A stretch of DNA of 57,778 nucleotides from Jaapia argillacea MUCL 33604 (lineage: Eukaryota > Basidiomycota > Agaricomycetes > Jaapiales > Jaapiaceae). Below the pieces are notes generated by a model. It was not told the origin of the DNA and made no database searches. It saw only the letters and a list, made by a program, of their open reading frames with translations. The translations under genes were made by a program, and so were the position numbers. The number at the start of each line of letters is the position of its first letter. Position 1 is the first letter of the stretch. Location of the stretch: NCBI GenBank assembly GCA_000697665.1, contig KL197716.1:312631-370408 (forward strand), given 5' to 3'. Shown here in pieces: positions 1 through 11,781 of this stretch.

Positions 1-775
1 TCGTGATCTCTCTCGTCCTGAGTTGCTCTCGGATGTCGTTCACCCTCGTGCTCTCAATCTAAGCTTGTCCTCGTGTCGCTCTCTAGTGTCCCCTCGGAAT
101 CTAACTGTCTTGGGCTTCAGACCTCTTTATCTTCGGATTTCCGGTATTTCTTACTTTCGACTTGTGTTGACGTTTCCCAGCCTTCACGTTCTATCTCGAC
201 GCTTTCTTTTCGATTTGTTCCGATCTTATTTCGTTCCGATTAGTGTTTTCCTTTCGTTCCTATCCCGACGTATTAGTTTCAGTCCGTTTTGATTTGATTT
301 CTTCGTTTTCCTATCGTTTTAGTTTGTTTTCGTCACACGTCTTACAGTTAGTTTCGTCGTATCGTATCCTTAGATTTCCGAGTAGTCCGACTCGATTCCC
401 GACGTTCCGGACACCTGCGCAAGTACTCGCCATAGCGCACCCTACCCTCGGGATTACTCCTCCACTATCGCTGTGTCGAGTTGAGTTTCCTTTTTGTGTT
501 CCAATTACTGGACACATCACTTCCAGACCTTACCAAGTCTGTCCTATGCATTCCCACATCCCGAAACACTGATCCCTCCCGTTCTTCAGTTTCTATCTGA
601 AGACGAACAACTACCCCTCACTCAGAACTTACGAACCCCAAGTACCCCACAGCATAAGGTCTAAAGGTCAAGGACCCCCATGAGGGACATCTAAGCTCAC
701 ACTATGAGGTGACTTTGAGCCCCGATGAGACCCAGTGTTGGTGGCGCCAGTTACGATAGATTCAACACAAGAACG
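1..775. other. No supported gene; pyrimidine-rich DNA
   Basis: The first ~560 bases are rich in T and C on the plus strand, with runs such as TTTCGTTTTCC, and hold only short unrelated reading frames. No coding similarity was recognised. The segment lies downstream, in transcription direction, of the gag-like reading frame on the minus strand and may be part of the same decayed element. No paired LTR could be shown within the window. Confidence 0.35.
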
Positions 776-2152
776 TCATATTGACAGAGCTTGAACTGCC
801 ACAGCACAAGAATCAGGAATTCTTTTATCACAATCGACAGCGATCCCACGATTCAGAGCCACCTTGTGGCGCAGGGAGCGAGAACCAGAATTCAAGTCCG
901 GCATAGGTGCGCTTATACCTAATACAGGATGCCGACGAGACAACAGCCTTCCAGTACCATCTGCTGCAGAGTTGAAGGGAAAGTCCCCAAGTCGCGATTC
1001 AGCACGCTCAGACAAGATGTTCTCAGGGGCAGAACAGGTGTGATCACCTTGATTGCCTGATATCAGCCCTCTTGTGGTTGACAATGGATATGCAGATTGG
1101 TGATATGCAATTTTATTGTATGTAGAACAATCACCACTACTCTCGACTGAAGGGAGAGTGCCCAGTGGTGGCCCTCTCGCCAACGATAGTGGGTCTACCA
1201 CAGAGTAATCACAATTACCCACAGCCAAAGGGAGAGTGCCTATTGTCGGCCCCCTCATCAATGACAATGGATCCTTCGGGGAGCAAACAGTATGCAAGGA
1301 GGTAGTCCTCCCCTCGTGCACACAGGGCAGATCATTACTAGCCGTTGAAGAGAGGGTGCCTATGGTCGGCCCCATCATTATCGGTGGCGATTCTTTCGAA
1401 GAATCGAGGACATCCGAGAGTAGTGTACTCAGCGGGGTCATATGGGTGCCATTAGAAGGGATCGAAGAGAGAGCACCTGAGGTCAGTACTCTCTTCGATG
1501 ATTGCACAAACGTGGAGGAAGAGGGGTGGACCGATGAGAAGAGACCCATAGCGGGTTGTCTCCGCTCAGTAACCTGAACTTGATCACTCGGAGGTTGAGA
1601 ACTAGGAGCGTGGGAGGAATTGTGGGCTGCCAACGCGACCATCTGTGATCCTTGAGCAGCAGAGCAAGTACTCACTAATCTTGCTAGGACATCATCAAGC
1701 TCATCCCAAGAAGACTCCATCTTCCTACTCACAAGCGATACCTCACTGTTGAGTCTACTCAGTTCTGTCTGAACTCCAACCCTACGCCCACGGAACCCAT
1801 CGCCTCAACCCGGTAACAATGATTCGTGAGGATTGTAAGAATCGGAGACTGATTGATTGCAGGTGCCAAGTCGGTGACGAGAATCAACAATAGTGCCATC
1901 AGATGGTACACTTGAGCGGCGAGGTGAATGGGGAATTTGAACGCCTAAGTTCGGCTTGGGGAGGGAATGAGAATCAACTGGGCTGGCATCTAGAGCACCC
2001 AGGTGGCGACGGCGAGACAGAACGACGCAACGATTCACATGAGGGTCAGGTGGCTCTTCGAGAAGAGAGAACTGGTTTGGGGAGGGTTGCTGGGACCCTC
2101 AGGTAGGCAAATTCAAGGTGCTCGAATAGGAGTCATAGTGATATGTTGCCAT
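776..2152 (-). pseudogene. Gag-like reading frame with two in-frame stops
   Basis: From an ATG at 2152 one minus-strand frame stays open to 776 except for two TGA codons, one near 2101 and one at about 1804. It would encode roughly 458 residues. The product is rich in Ser, Pro, Arg and His. It has an internal degenerate motif of the type RGPTIGTLPS (MMGPTIGTL, MRGPTIGTL, ARGPPLGTL) repeated at about 40-residue steps. Composition and the repeat-rich setting suggest a retrotransposon gag or a lineage-specific structural protein. No zinc knuckle, protease or reverse transcriptase was seen downstream, so this is inference. The two stops argue that it is no longer translated in full; an alternative is an ordinary gene with introns I did not resolve. 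Confidence 0.4.
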
Positions 2153-2683
2153 AGTATAGTCCGGCTGTCGCTATAAGTTGTAGAGACTTATTCGAAAGCC
2201 TATAGCTGTAGGGGTTCAAAATAAAAAGAAGACAAGTTCAAAAAGGTGTAAGGAACTCAATTGATCATTCGTCAGCCGCGCCAGTAGAACTGTTACCCAT
2301 CTTATATTGACAGGCCGTAACATATACTAGAGCGACAAGAGCGAGCGATAGCAAGTGAGTGAGATCGTAGACAACGTAGGTGTGAGACAATCTGGGGAGA
2401 CAAGAGAGTGCGCTCACATGCATGAATGAGAAAGGAACCAAACACAACCAAACTTCCAGCCACAACCTCAGCCACCTCCCTAGCCAGATCCCAATCCTTA
2501 CAGATGGAATCCTGGATCACATATAATTTTTCTGTATTTTTCTGCCCTGTATTGGTGCACATGTATGTGGTTGAAGCCCAAATCCCATCAGTTGCCACAG
2601 CGTGTGACCTTTGTCCCGAAATGTAGTTAGAATCCGAAAAAGGAGTTAGATCACGAATTGGGAAGGAAGTTGATGGGATTCCC

Positions 2684-2730
2684 AAAAAGTAGTTAGGTCG
2701 TCTGAAAAAGATGCTAGCTAACTACTTTTT
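2684..2730. repeat. 13-bp perfect hairpin
   Basis: AAAAAGTAGTTAG at 2684-2696 is the exact inverse complement of CTAACTACTTTTT at 2718-2730, with a 21-nt loop. It sits in a gene-free stretch and may be a relic of a small inverted-repeat element. No function can be read from it. Confidence 0.5.
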
Positions 2731-3179
2731 AGGACAATTTGAAATTCCAGGCATGACTCCAGAGCCAAACAGGGGAGGGATTGTTGGACTGGTGGCGCAA
2801 CTCAACACCTTCTGTATTGGGTAGCGCTTCTTTCCCCAATCTGGTAAAGCCCAGCACGGCAACTTCCATCCCGACTTGCAACTTCGAGTCCTCTGCTTTA
2901 CAGTCTCCCCAAGTCAGAGCACCTCCCCCCCTCCCTGTCCCCTTCAGATAAATTTGATATGTATTTATTATAGAACTATAAGAACCCCATCTAACCAGGA
3001 AATTGGATTTTTCTGCACCCTATCCAACATGGAACCAATGGGTGTACATTCATTGAAATGGAAATGCTCTTCAAGAGAATGAAGAAATTAAATCTTTGCT
3101 CATAACACACCGGTAAAGAATACAGAATAGTGCAAAATAATATTATAGGGTTGTGTATGCTTCGCACAACAGGCCATGA

Positions 3180-3285
3180 AAACCTATTAGAAAAAGTTAT
3201 AAAAAAGTACAATAGTCAGACTCAAACCCATGCATCATCGAAACCACAGCCACAATGTAACTGTTACACCATAGTGTCTTAAAAA
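3180..3285 (-). mobile_element. Possible tRNA-derived SINE head
   Basis: On the minus strand the segment reads as a tRNA-like head. An A-box-like TGGTGTAACAGTTA lies at about 3260-3273, followed ~30 nt later by a B-box-like GGTTTGAGTCTG near 3217-3228, and then by a T run (CTTTTTTAT) that could end Pol III transcription. The boxes depart from consensus and the segment does not fold into a convincing intact tRNA by eye, so it is read as a SINE relic. Homologous copies elsewhere would be needed to confirm it. Confidence 0.35.
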
Positions 3286-3414
3286 GGTGCACCACTTATT
3301 GCCCTATGTTACCCAAATAATGGCCACCTTCTAAATTCGGTAAGGACGGAGGCAAAGGGGAGCGCTACCCGGTTTGGAGGGCGTCGAGTCCTGCCACAAA
3401 ACCAGGATTGTTCA

Positions 3415-4118
3415 ATTGGTCCCACTGAGATCAGGCACAGATTACATAATATTACCAAAAGTAGAGATTTACGATGGCCTGAGAACTTCCATGGCGATTT
3501 CTGTGGGGGGACATTCCCACAGACATACCACAAGCCATGGTCTATGAGCGGGTCCTGTGCTTGGGGGACCAGAGACCAAACAGTGCCCAGTATGGTAATT
3601 TGGCTGTAATTGGCTGGACTCCCCCTCTGTACTTGCAGTTTGGGCCTCTCATGTTGAGTAGGGATGCCCAGAAAATTTACTGGGAATTAAATAGCCTCTT
3701 TTTACCTCTGAGAATTTTCTTGGCACCCTGCAAATTGCTGGTTGCTTTCTGGTTTGGAGTGTTGAGGTTTCGCAGTTCGCTTAGTCAGTAACATTCACTA
3801 GTCTGTCCATCTGAACTTGTACATGGAGGAGTTAGTATTTGGGTACCCTAGGGATAATAAAGCTCTCTCAGTGATGATACTTTGAAGTTTAAATAAGGGC
3901 TTGTCGACTGCATAAGGGTTGTACTATGGAAAGAACATATGAGCTGTGTTTGGCATCATCTCAGCATCTCTACAGTTTCCCAGTCCCAGACCAGGTTAGA
4001 CCCACTGGACTCCTTGAGGTCCTTCTGTGGACTAGCGAGACCTTGAGACTTGGCTTGAGGACCTGAGGCCTAGAAATGTCTCGCCACATACTCCAAACCT
4101 AATCTCAGTGGGACCAAT
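3415..4118. repeat. 17-bp inverted repeat about 700 bp apart
   Basis: ATTGGTCCCACTGAGAT at 3415-3431 is matched exactly in inverse complement at 4102-4118. Similarity extends weakly on both sides. The enclosed 670 bp hold no recognisable gene. This may be a decayed foldback or terminal-inverted-repeat element. Confidence 0.4.
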
Positions 4119-4145
4119 CGAACTAGGACAGTTCCCAAAACCCTA

Positions 4146-4329
4146 CACTTACGGATGACTACAGATGCAATCGAGGGTATCTTCATCTTAATCAATATTT
4201 ATGGTTCATGACAGTCCATCGATGATTCAATGTGTTCCTCAACGAGCAGTTCATTTGGAGCACATGGTCTCGGTATCTTATCTTTGCGGCCATGTTGATG
4301 GAACGGAGATGGATATGATAGCTATACTT
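4146..4329 (+). repeat. Direct repeat, left copy
   Basis: This stretch begins CACTTACGGATGACTACAGA and ends in GGAACGGAGATGGATATGA. It matches 8336-8520 in the same orientation with substitutions and small indels; similarity stops abruptly on both sides. The two copies bracket the kinase gene at 4889-8159. The right copy lies in the intergenic region shared by the kinase and uricase genes, so the left copy looks like a displaced promoter-region duplicate. Confidence 0.7.
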
Positions 4330-4888
4330 ATATCACCATGTGACAAACCCTTGACCGGTTGCAAAACACACCAGAAAGACCCCCAGTCCATTATCATTTT
4401 GTCAAGAGACAATCTATCATCACAACATAGAGATGTTTTACCAAGAAGCATCGCCAGCATGGTTCTCGTCAGTCCTTCATATGATAGGCTCCACAGCATA
4501 CTTTTATAGGTCAAGTAGACGAGATAACGAAAATTTAATTCCATCAAGGAATGTCGGAAACCCCATGCTGAACGCTGAGACACTATCTCCGATCCCTCAA
4601 AAGGTCCACAGGGAGACAGCCTATCCATAAATGAGTCTGTGGAAGTGCTATTCCCAGAATTGATCTACAGTCTTGATAGTGAGATCTGGTCTTCACGCGG
4701 AGGGTGCTGAATCTCTGACAAACAATCCCAGCACACACATATCCTGTCCCCCAGGCACCCACAACAACAATGACACTCTGCTAGTACCCTACCCATTCAA
4801 TTCCACATGTTGTCTGCCAACAACAATTTTGTGTCTGCAATCCTGGGTTGCGAACCACCCTGACAGCCAAAATCGACATCCCTACTTG

Positions 4889-7800
4889 TCATGATTGCTC
4901 TCTCTGCTTCGATCGCTTCCTCTCCGATGGTGACATTGGTGATGATCCCCTCCGTTTGAGTACTGAAGCCTTTGATGGCTCAGATGTGGATTCGGCAGTG
5001 TCGGACAAGGGAGAAGTGCAGGAAGATTCTTCTAGAGGTTCATAAAATGCTTGAGGTCAAGAGCACATTCAGTAATTGGTGTAGCCACCATGGCAGGATA
5101 AGTATGTAATACTCACCAATGGAAAATGGTTGATAATGTGGGTGTTGCTTCAGTCTGAAGAATATCTCGTTCATGTTCGGCCTTGTAGAAACCTCATGCT
5201 CAAGGCATTTATCCACTAACTGCCACAGCTCGTCATCCAACCCGGCAGCGACAACGCTTGGACTTGTCGGACGAAGTGGTTTCTCACCCGCAAGTACAGC
5301 TCCAACGACTTGTGAATCGGTTGTAAGGTGATCATATGGTGGATAGCCAGTGTACATCTGGAGGTAGATGTCAGAACGTAGAGCGTTGAGTATCGATGTC
5401 ACAACGAACATGGATGACCAAGCAACCGAATGCAAAGCAGTCGCTCTCCGTTGTGGGTCGCTCATTTCTGAAAAGTTCTGGAGCGGAAAAACGAACGTGA
5501 CCAAGGGCAGACTGATGGGAGGGTGTCATTGTCATCGTTGTAGTCAATTGATCACCGTGCCTCGCGAGCCCAAAATCACACAACAAGGCCCTGCCGTCAT
5601 CCGAAATCAGAACATTATCCTATGCGAGAAGTCAACTGTTGAATCCCTGCTCATGGCGAAAGATACCCACTCACCCCTTTGAGATCACCGTGGATGTAGG
5701 ACTTGCCTGATCGCCCAGAGTGTAGATAGTCCAGGGCATCGGCTACCTGTGAAATCTAAAGAGTCAACATCTCTCTACTGTATATCACCCGATCCTGGTC
5801 GAAATTGTACTCACTAGCTTATGTCGACCAAAATGCGGATTTCGTCCGAGAAATTCCATGGAGTTGCCGTTATCGCACCAAGGAGACACCAGGAAGAACC
5901 GCGAGGTCTCTATTAGGACGAAGCCATAGAAAGGCAGAATATTAGGATGATTGAATCGGGACCAAATCTTCATTTCCCTATGAAACGACTAGCACACCGG
6001 AGGGATCAGGCACATGAAACAAAGAACATGGCGGAACCCACATACTTTCATTGCCGTCTCTCGGTCATTGACTGACCAGTTCAAGAAAACCCTGAGCTGC
6101 TTCAGCCCAATCTTCATTCTACGTCCCTTCCACTCGAGTTGGCCGGTGTAAACATCGCAGGTTGACCCTCCACACAACGGAACAAGGGACATTGTCACAC
6201 GATCAGACAAATTGTGAGGCAAGTCTCTGTGTGATGGAGTGAAAGCTAGTCTCGCTGGTTGCTGTGACGTGCAGACGAGGTGAAGAACGAGATGATTCAG
6301 ACCATCGACTGTCATGTATGAATAGGATGCCTTACCAATATTGAACTATGGCTCACGTCAAGAGGGGGATGAGGCACCCGGGGTATTGAAGTGGAAATAA
6401 CACCGAGACTCACTCCCACCGAGGTTTGCATTGGTATTCCGGTGATAGAGGATAAAGGGTCCCTCAATCGCAATCGCATGGCCTGACATTCGTCGCAACC
6501 CTCCCCACGAACAACCCCTTGATCTCCCCACGAAATCTGACCCCCAACTCCCACAAACATTACATCTTGACCTGTCTCGAGGTAGGACGTCACGGCTGCG
6601 TAGAGATTTAGCTCGAACCTACTCAACTGTAGATGACACGTATGGAAGGATTGCGCCAACTGAGCATGGAATCGAAGGATGGAGGGGCTATCTGGGATAT
6701 CCGGGAGGTTGGCAAACGGCTGAGTATATCGATGAACAGCGGAGAACCACTTGGACCATGCAGCTTGACTGTTTTTCAGAACAGCCCTTGAGGTTCCCAC
6801 GTTATGAACGACGCAAATGGTAAACCAGAAGATAGCACCCAAAGCCACAATACTACTCGTGGGTGGATAATGAGGGACCTTGCTAGAAGCTGCCGTCCGT
6901 AGTTCTTCAAACTGCTGCCAGTTCCAGGAAGAGAGATTTCCAGTCAACTCTCGCCGCCAGACTCGCGGATATCCATTGATCCAAGTGAAATACATGGGAT
7001 CAGGGGTGCCGGCCTGTAGCTTTCCCCTCAACTCCATTTCAGAGTTATCCCACGTGTGGCCTGACAAGCTGGCAATCGAGACGTGGATATCCTCTAATGT
7101 GCCATCAGACAATGCCTCTGATCCGTGGTTGGTCGCAGTTAGCCATACGATTGCATGGAGTAGTTGGGGATGCTCTGTTCCTAGATCATCCTTCGGTTTC
7201 TGGGAACGTGAAAGGAGTGGTGGCCGGTGCCGACGATCTTGTGGATAGGAAAGCCAGGGTGTAGGTTGTAATTTTCTACCAAAAGACTCGGAGTAAGATA
7301 AGACCATTTGTGCAGTTGGCTTCACTCACCGACCATGGCAATTGGCCTGGCGGAAACACAAAACTCCCATATCTGACATATTGTAGAGCCAGAGGAAGAA
7401 TGCAAGCCAAATTCTCATGTCTTCCACGGCAACCAATGGCACTGGCGGGGCGCAATTATGACCTACATCCCTCATGTTCCTGTCGAACGACTTGTAGACC
7501 TCATCCGATACAGGGGCTGGCGTGCCAGGAAGTTTTCGTAATGTTCCAATCCAAACCCCAACAAGGAACCCAAGATTGAAAGTCCGAAAAGGGCGGAAGC
7601 CTTGCGAAAGGACGAGATTGTTCTCATCCTCTAACGTGCAAACGAGCCATGCGATAGCCAAAAAGCGCCAGCTGGGCGTACCGACAGAACTCACACGTTT
7701 CCTGTATGGCGTGGCCTCCAATGAAGCATCTTGCCCCACAGGCGTCCCACGGGCAAGACGCTTCTGCAAGGCAGCCAAGGCCTCTTGCAAGGCCCAAGGC

Positions 7801-8159
7801 GTCACACCTTGTAGGGTGGCAGGGTCAGGATGGTAGTTCTGCTGTGCCCACGCCTCGTCGCCATCCTCCCACAACCATACGTCGTCTTCTCCGCCTCCTT
7901 CAATCAACGATAACCAAAGTTGTCTTTTGAGTCGAATATCGAGGGTAGGGTGGAGAATGTGCACCACCTCCCACAGAAACAATAATCTATATGGGGTGAA
8001 ATCTGAATCGTCTTCCAGAGAGGCGATGCACTCCAGATCGTCTTTCAATGGAAACGACGAGGACACAGAATCGTCGACGGATGGCGCCGACTCAGGCTCA
8101 GATGGATCTATCGAAGGCGTTTGGGGTTGCGGAGATGGTACTGGAGATAAATCGTCCAT
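4889..8159 (-). CDS. Protein kinase with a long unknown N-terminal region
   Basis: Eight exons (7330-8159, 6336-7275, 6046-6261, 5815-5988, 5675-5755, 5410-5619, 5117-5357, 4889-5049) keep phase throughout and give about 950 residues. The first ~590 residues are not recognised; they are Trp- and Leu-rich after an acidic, Ser/Pro-rich start. The C-terminal third is a full kinase domain: a glycine loop (CGGSTCDVYTG), a lysine strand (IGLKQLRVF), the catalytic loop IHGDLKGDNVLI (HGD in place of HRD, with Asp and Asn kept), DFGLA, and an APE in FSAPELF. It resembles the expanded TKL-like kinases of mushrooms. The tail is Ser-rich and ends in basic KRRG and ERKRSKQR clusters that could act in nuclear import. 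The donor of intron 2 is uncertain (6335 or 6356 side). It is divergent from uricase, about 0.5 kb away. Confidence 0.8.
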
Positions 8160-8335
8160 GCTAGTTTCCTGGGGCCAGATGGGAAGAGATGGTGAGGGTG
8201 CGATAGGATTGACACAGACGCCCAGTGTAGCCTAAGCCACAGCCTGCAGTAAGATGTCACATCCATTCGACAACCGTGACACAATCGTGACATGCCACCA
8301 TGGTCCGTGGCCCTTTTAACGAGGTAGACGGGGTT

Positions 8336-8520
8336 CACTTACGGATGACTACAGATGCAATCGAGGGCCCTTTTCATCTTCATCAATATTCATGATTCAC
8401 GACTCCTCTATTTTCCGTCGATGATTCAACGCGACAGTTCCTCAGGGAGCGGTTCGTCCGGGGCACGTGGTCCCGGTATCTATGTTGACGGAACGGAGAT
8501 GGATATAATAGCTATAGCTA
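8336..8520 (+). repeat. Direct repeat, right copy, in the kinase/uricase intergenic region
   Basis: This copy pairs with 4146-4329. It ends about 155 bp before the uricase start codon and begins about 175 bp upstream of the kinase start codon, so it probably carries upstream control sequence for one or both genes. It has a short insertion (around CTCCTCTATTTTCCG) missing from the left copy. Confidence 0.7.
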
Positions 8521-8675
8521 CCTCCGAAGCCTGGAGTCCCTTGCGTTCCAGACTCACTGGCTTATCGCTCCGAGGATACATATAGCTGCTGTCTCTTATC
8601 TCGAATGCCTTCGCCCCCAGTTTTTCTCCCACCAATACGACTCAAACTTCGAATCAAGCTCAACTGCGAATAACT

Positions 8676-11600
8676 ATGTCGGCGGAACCGGGATACCTCA
8701 GTCACGCTCGCTACGGCAAAGACAAAATTCGAGTGTTCAGGGTTGTGAGGGAGGGAGAATGGCATCACGTCGTTGAGTACAATGTTACGGCTTTGGTGGA
8801 GGGGGATATCGAGATCAGGTAAGCTTCAACTTGTTGTGTTTCTTTCGATGGTGGTAGGATCGATGGTTTGAGTCTGATAGTTGTGATCTCGGAGGGAGAG
8901 GTTGGGGACGATCTACATTTTCATCTCCGATCCGGATCTGCATTGGCTGACTTCGCTGATCATTTCAGTTACACCAAAGCAGACAACAGCGTGGTAGTAG
9001 CCACGGATTCCAGTACGTCTGACCTACTTCCCACAATATCCACCGTCATCTAATGGACCTTCCTCGCACGTAGTCAAGAACATCACATACTGTCAGTCTC
9101 TTCGCTCTACCGAAGGGGTTGACCGCTGAATCAGTTCACCACGACCCTGCGTAGATGTCGCTAAGACTTCGCCGTACATCCTCCAACCAGAACGTTTCGC
9201 TATCCACCTCGGAACTCACCTAGTCTCGAAATACGCCCATTTGCACAAGGCCTTTATCACCGTTGAAAGTTTGAGGTGGAGTCGGATCTTGGTTGGGGTA
9301 GGTTCTCTTCTTTCCTTCCTTCCATCACTTCCTGACTTGTTTCGGCGTTTCAACTTTCTGTTTTTTTGCTCCTTTTATCGCCACCAAACCTTTGTGATCC
9401 CTTCGCCTCCATTGACCTCACTCGTATGATGTAGGACAAACCCCACACCCACTCCTTTACCAGGGACGGAGACGACAAGCGTATCGTGAACGTCGAGGTC
9501 GATGCTACTGCAGGAAAGGATAAACTAGTTGCGAAGGTCGAGAGTGGCCTCAAAGATCTCCTCGGTCTGTCTTCGTCCCTCCCCAAATCTTCCTACTGGG
9601 TTTCTCCATACTGACATCTTTGGCCCTTACAGTCCTCAAAACATCGGGTTCTGGATTCACGAATTTCGTCAAGGACGAATATACGACTCTCATACCTGTT
9701 GACGATCGTATCTTTTCGACGACCATCGACTTGACCTATAAGTTCGCTCCCTTCCCCGTCCCTCCCCCTGCTGGTAAGACAATTCCAAACTCGACCTCGA
9801 AGGAGATGACCCACATCTCCCACATCTCCCACTTCCCCTCCCTCGCATCCAATCCTCGCTGAATCTTAAATCCTTACGTTTTCAGACAAGTCCAAGCCCG
9901 AATGGGCAGGCCTCCAATCCGCTGGGACTGGTGATGTATGGGATAGTGAAAAGGCCGCCGAACACGTCAGGAAAATCACTTTGGAAGTGTTTGCTGAAGA
10001 CGAGAGTGAGAGCGTCCAAGTGCGTCTCCCACCTTCCCCTTCCCTGCTCATAACCTCACCCAACATCGAAATCGGATTTTTTCATGCACCTTCTCTTCGT
10101 CTTCTAGGCTACCCTGTACAAGATGACTCAAAAGATACTCACCGAGAACAAGTTCATCCAATCAGTCACGTATGCCTTACCCAACAAACATTACGTTCCC
10201 GTTGACATGAAGTATATCGGAGTGGACAATTTGACCCCGTAAGTCCTCACACACTCTCTACTTCTCTGCAATTTTCCTTCATTTTGCTTGGGTTGGGGTT
10301 TGTGTAACTCGCTTTTCGGTCTACCTTGGTCTAAGCTGAGGTGGATCGTTTCGAGATGCACACCTTGGCGTTGCTTGGTTCTTTTGGTACCGTACACTCG
10401 GTCATCTCGGGCTCATTTTGACTATTGGCTGTTCCGTCCCAATCGCATCGAGGTGGTATAGCCCTAAACGTGTGTACTGCGCTATAACCGCCCGCCGTTG
10501 GGGCCCTTCAGCGTCCTTGTACAACGCTTTCCACTTTTTATTCATTCGCGTGGTTATCGTTCGCCGATTTCACTTGCGTTCGTAGTCCTGTGGGTTGGTC
10601 GAGCCAATCATATGGTCTACTTGACTTATTTGGATCATGCGTTTGGAGAGTCAAAAGCACGCCTATACCACGCCTCGCACTGCATGTTTTCCGATCCTCA
10701 CTTTACTACTTTGGTTTGCCGTGGGTGCATGTTGCTATTCACGGGATCCGTGGGATACATGACGTATATTTCCTTGTTGCTTTGGAAACTTTGGGAGAGT
10801 TCTGTTTTCGGCACCTTCTTCGTTCTTGGAATGGTCTTGGTTTCGGGGCGAGTTTAGCGCTTGAACGTTGACCGGCGAGGTGGCCATCTTGGTTCATCGT
10901 GAGTCATGTTATAACCTTCGCGCTCTCCGTGCCGACTCTTTCGCTTTCACTCGGGCGATGCTCTGAGATGAGTAAAACGGGGGGGCTATTTTCGGTGTTG
11001 AGATGGTCAAAGTTGATGGTTTTGTGAGACGGGGCTATTCAATTGAGTTATCGAGGTTATGTTCATTATTTTTGCCTTCCTTGCTTCGATGCTTTCATTA
11101 TCCGTGCGAGGAGGTTTGTCCTCCATGCCTTCCGATAGGCTCGGTGCCTGTGCTGTGCTTCGTCTTCGACGGGGTCCGGTTGGTGAGATGGGATGGGATC
11201 GTTCTCGAGATGGTGTTGTCAGACGAGTGGTCGACCCTTGGGAGAAGAATGGGCGATATAGGTGATGCAGTTATCCCAGGCGATTAGGATGCCGCCGGGT
11301 AACGTGAACTGCGTGTTTCGTTGATCAATCCATCAACACGGGCACGTACACGGGGCACGAAGCTCCGAAAGGAAGGCAAGGAAGGAAGGGTATTTGAATG
11401 GTTCACACAGCTTCGCTCATCTCCATCACATCGCGAGGACCACCCTTTTTTGGTTTTGTACCCTCTTCCTGTTCTCTGATTCATTCCATCGTCTGGTTAT
11501 CATTCCTGTCTGCCGTTTTCTTATTCCTCCCGCGTTTTCTCTTTGTCTTGTGCTACTTCGCTTCAGCGCTGCGTTGCGTTAGGCGTGCTTCTAGCCAAGG

Positions 11601-11781
11601 GTTGTTATGCTGATCCATGTGGTTACTCTGCTTGCAGGGAAAAGGCAGAGGTGTTCGTACCAATCGCCGCTCCGAGGTGAGTGTTTTCGATTGGATGAGA
11701 TAAAGATGTGAGGTTGTTGATGACGTCATTCGCACGCTTGTTTTTAGTGGGTTGATTTCAGCAACTGTTTCCCGTAAATGA
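8676..11781 (+). CDS. Urate oxidase (uricase)
   Basis: Ten exons (8676-8818, 8969-9012, 9074-9091, 9155-9297, 9435-9564, 9633-9773, 9886-10019, 10108-10238, 11638-11676, 11748-11781) join in phase to 318 residues, the usual length for the family. Uricase oxidises urate to 5-hydroxyisourate in purine breakdown, normally in peroxisomes. Diagnostic stretches are YTKADNSVVVATDS, FAIHLGTHLVSKYAHLHKA, SGSGFTNFVKDEYTTL, SVTYALPNKHYVPVD and DNLTPEKAEVFVPIAAPSG. Exon 3 is only 18 nt. Intron 8 is about 1.4 kb against 55-140 nt for the others. The last exons encode the conserved P-S-G-L-I tail; the protein ends in SRK, which is not a standard PTS1 (SKL-like) signal. A read-through of the last donor would end the protein early at APR, but the AG|GTGAGT donor and the conserved tail favour splicing. 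Confidence 0.95.
10239..11637 (+). other. 1.4-kb intron of the uricase gene
   Basis: The donor GTAAGT at 10239 and acceptor CTTGCAG ending at 11637 join the CC of one exon to the G of the next, giving the proline of DNLTPE. The interior is T-rich with short open frames in all phases, none recognised. It may hold an insertion, a nested transcript or a regulatory element; I see no terminal repeats. Confidence 0.75.

Noticed and set aside
2770-2800. LTR start after a purine tract (GGGGAGGGAT then TGTTGG)
   Set aside because: No second copy of the downstream sequence and no pol genes were found in the window, so an LTR cannot be shown.
6312-7325. Separate gene between the kinase and MDDLSPVP frames
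   Set aside because: A good donor and acceptor join the flanking frames in phase (CATGGTCG|GTGAGT to TTTGGTAG|AAAATT), so one gene explains all three.
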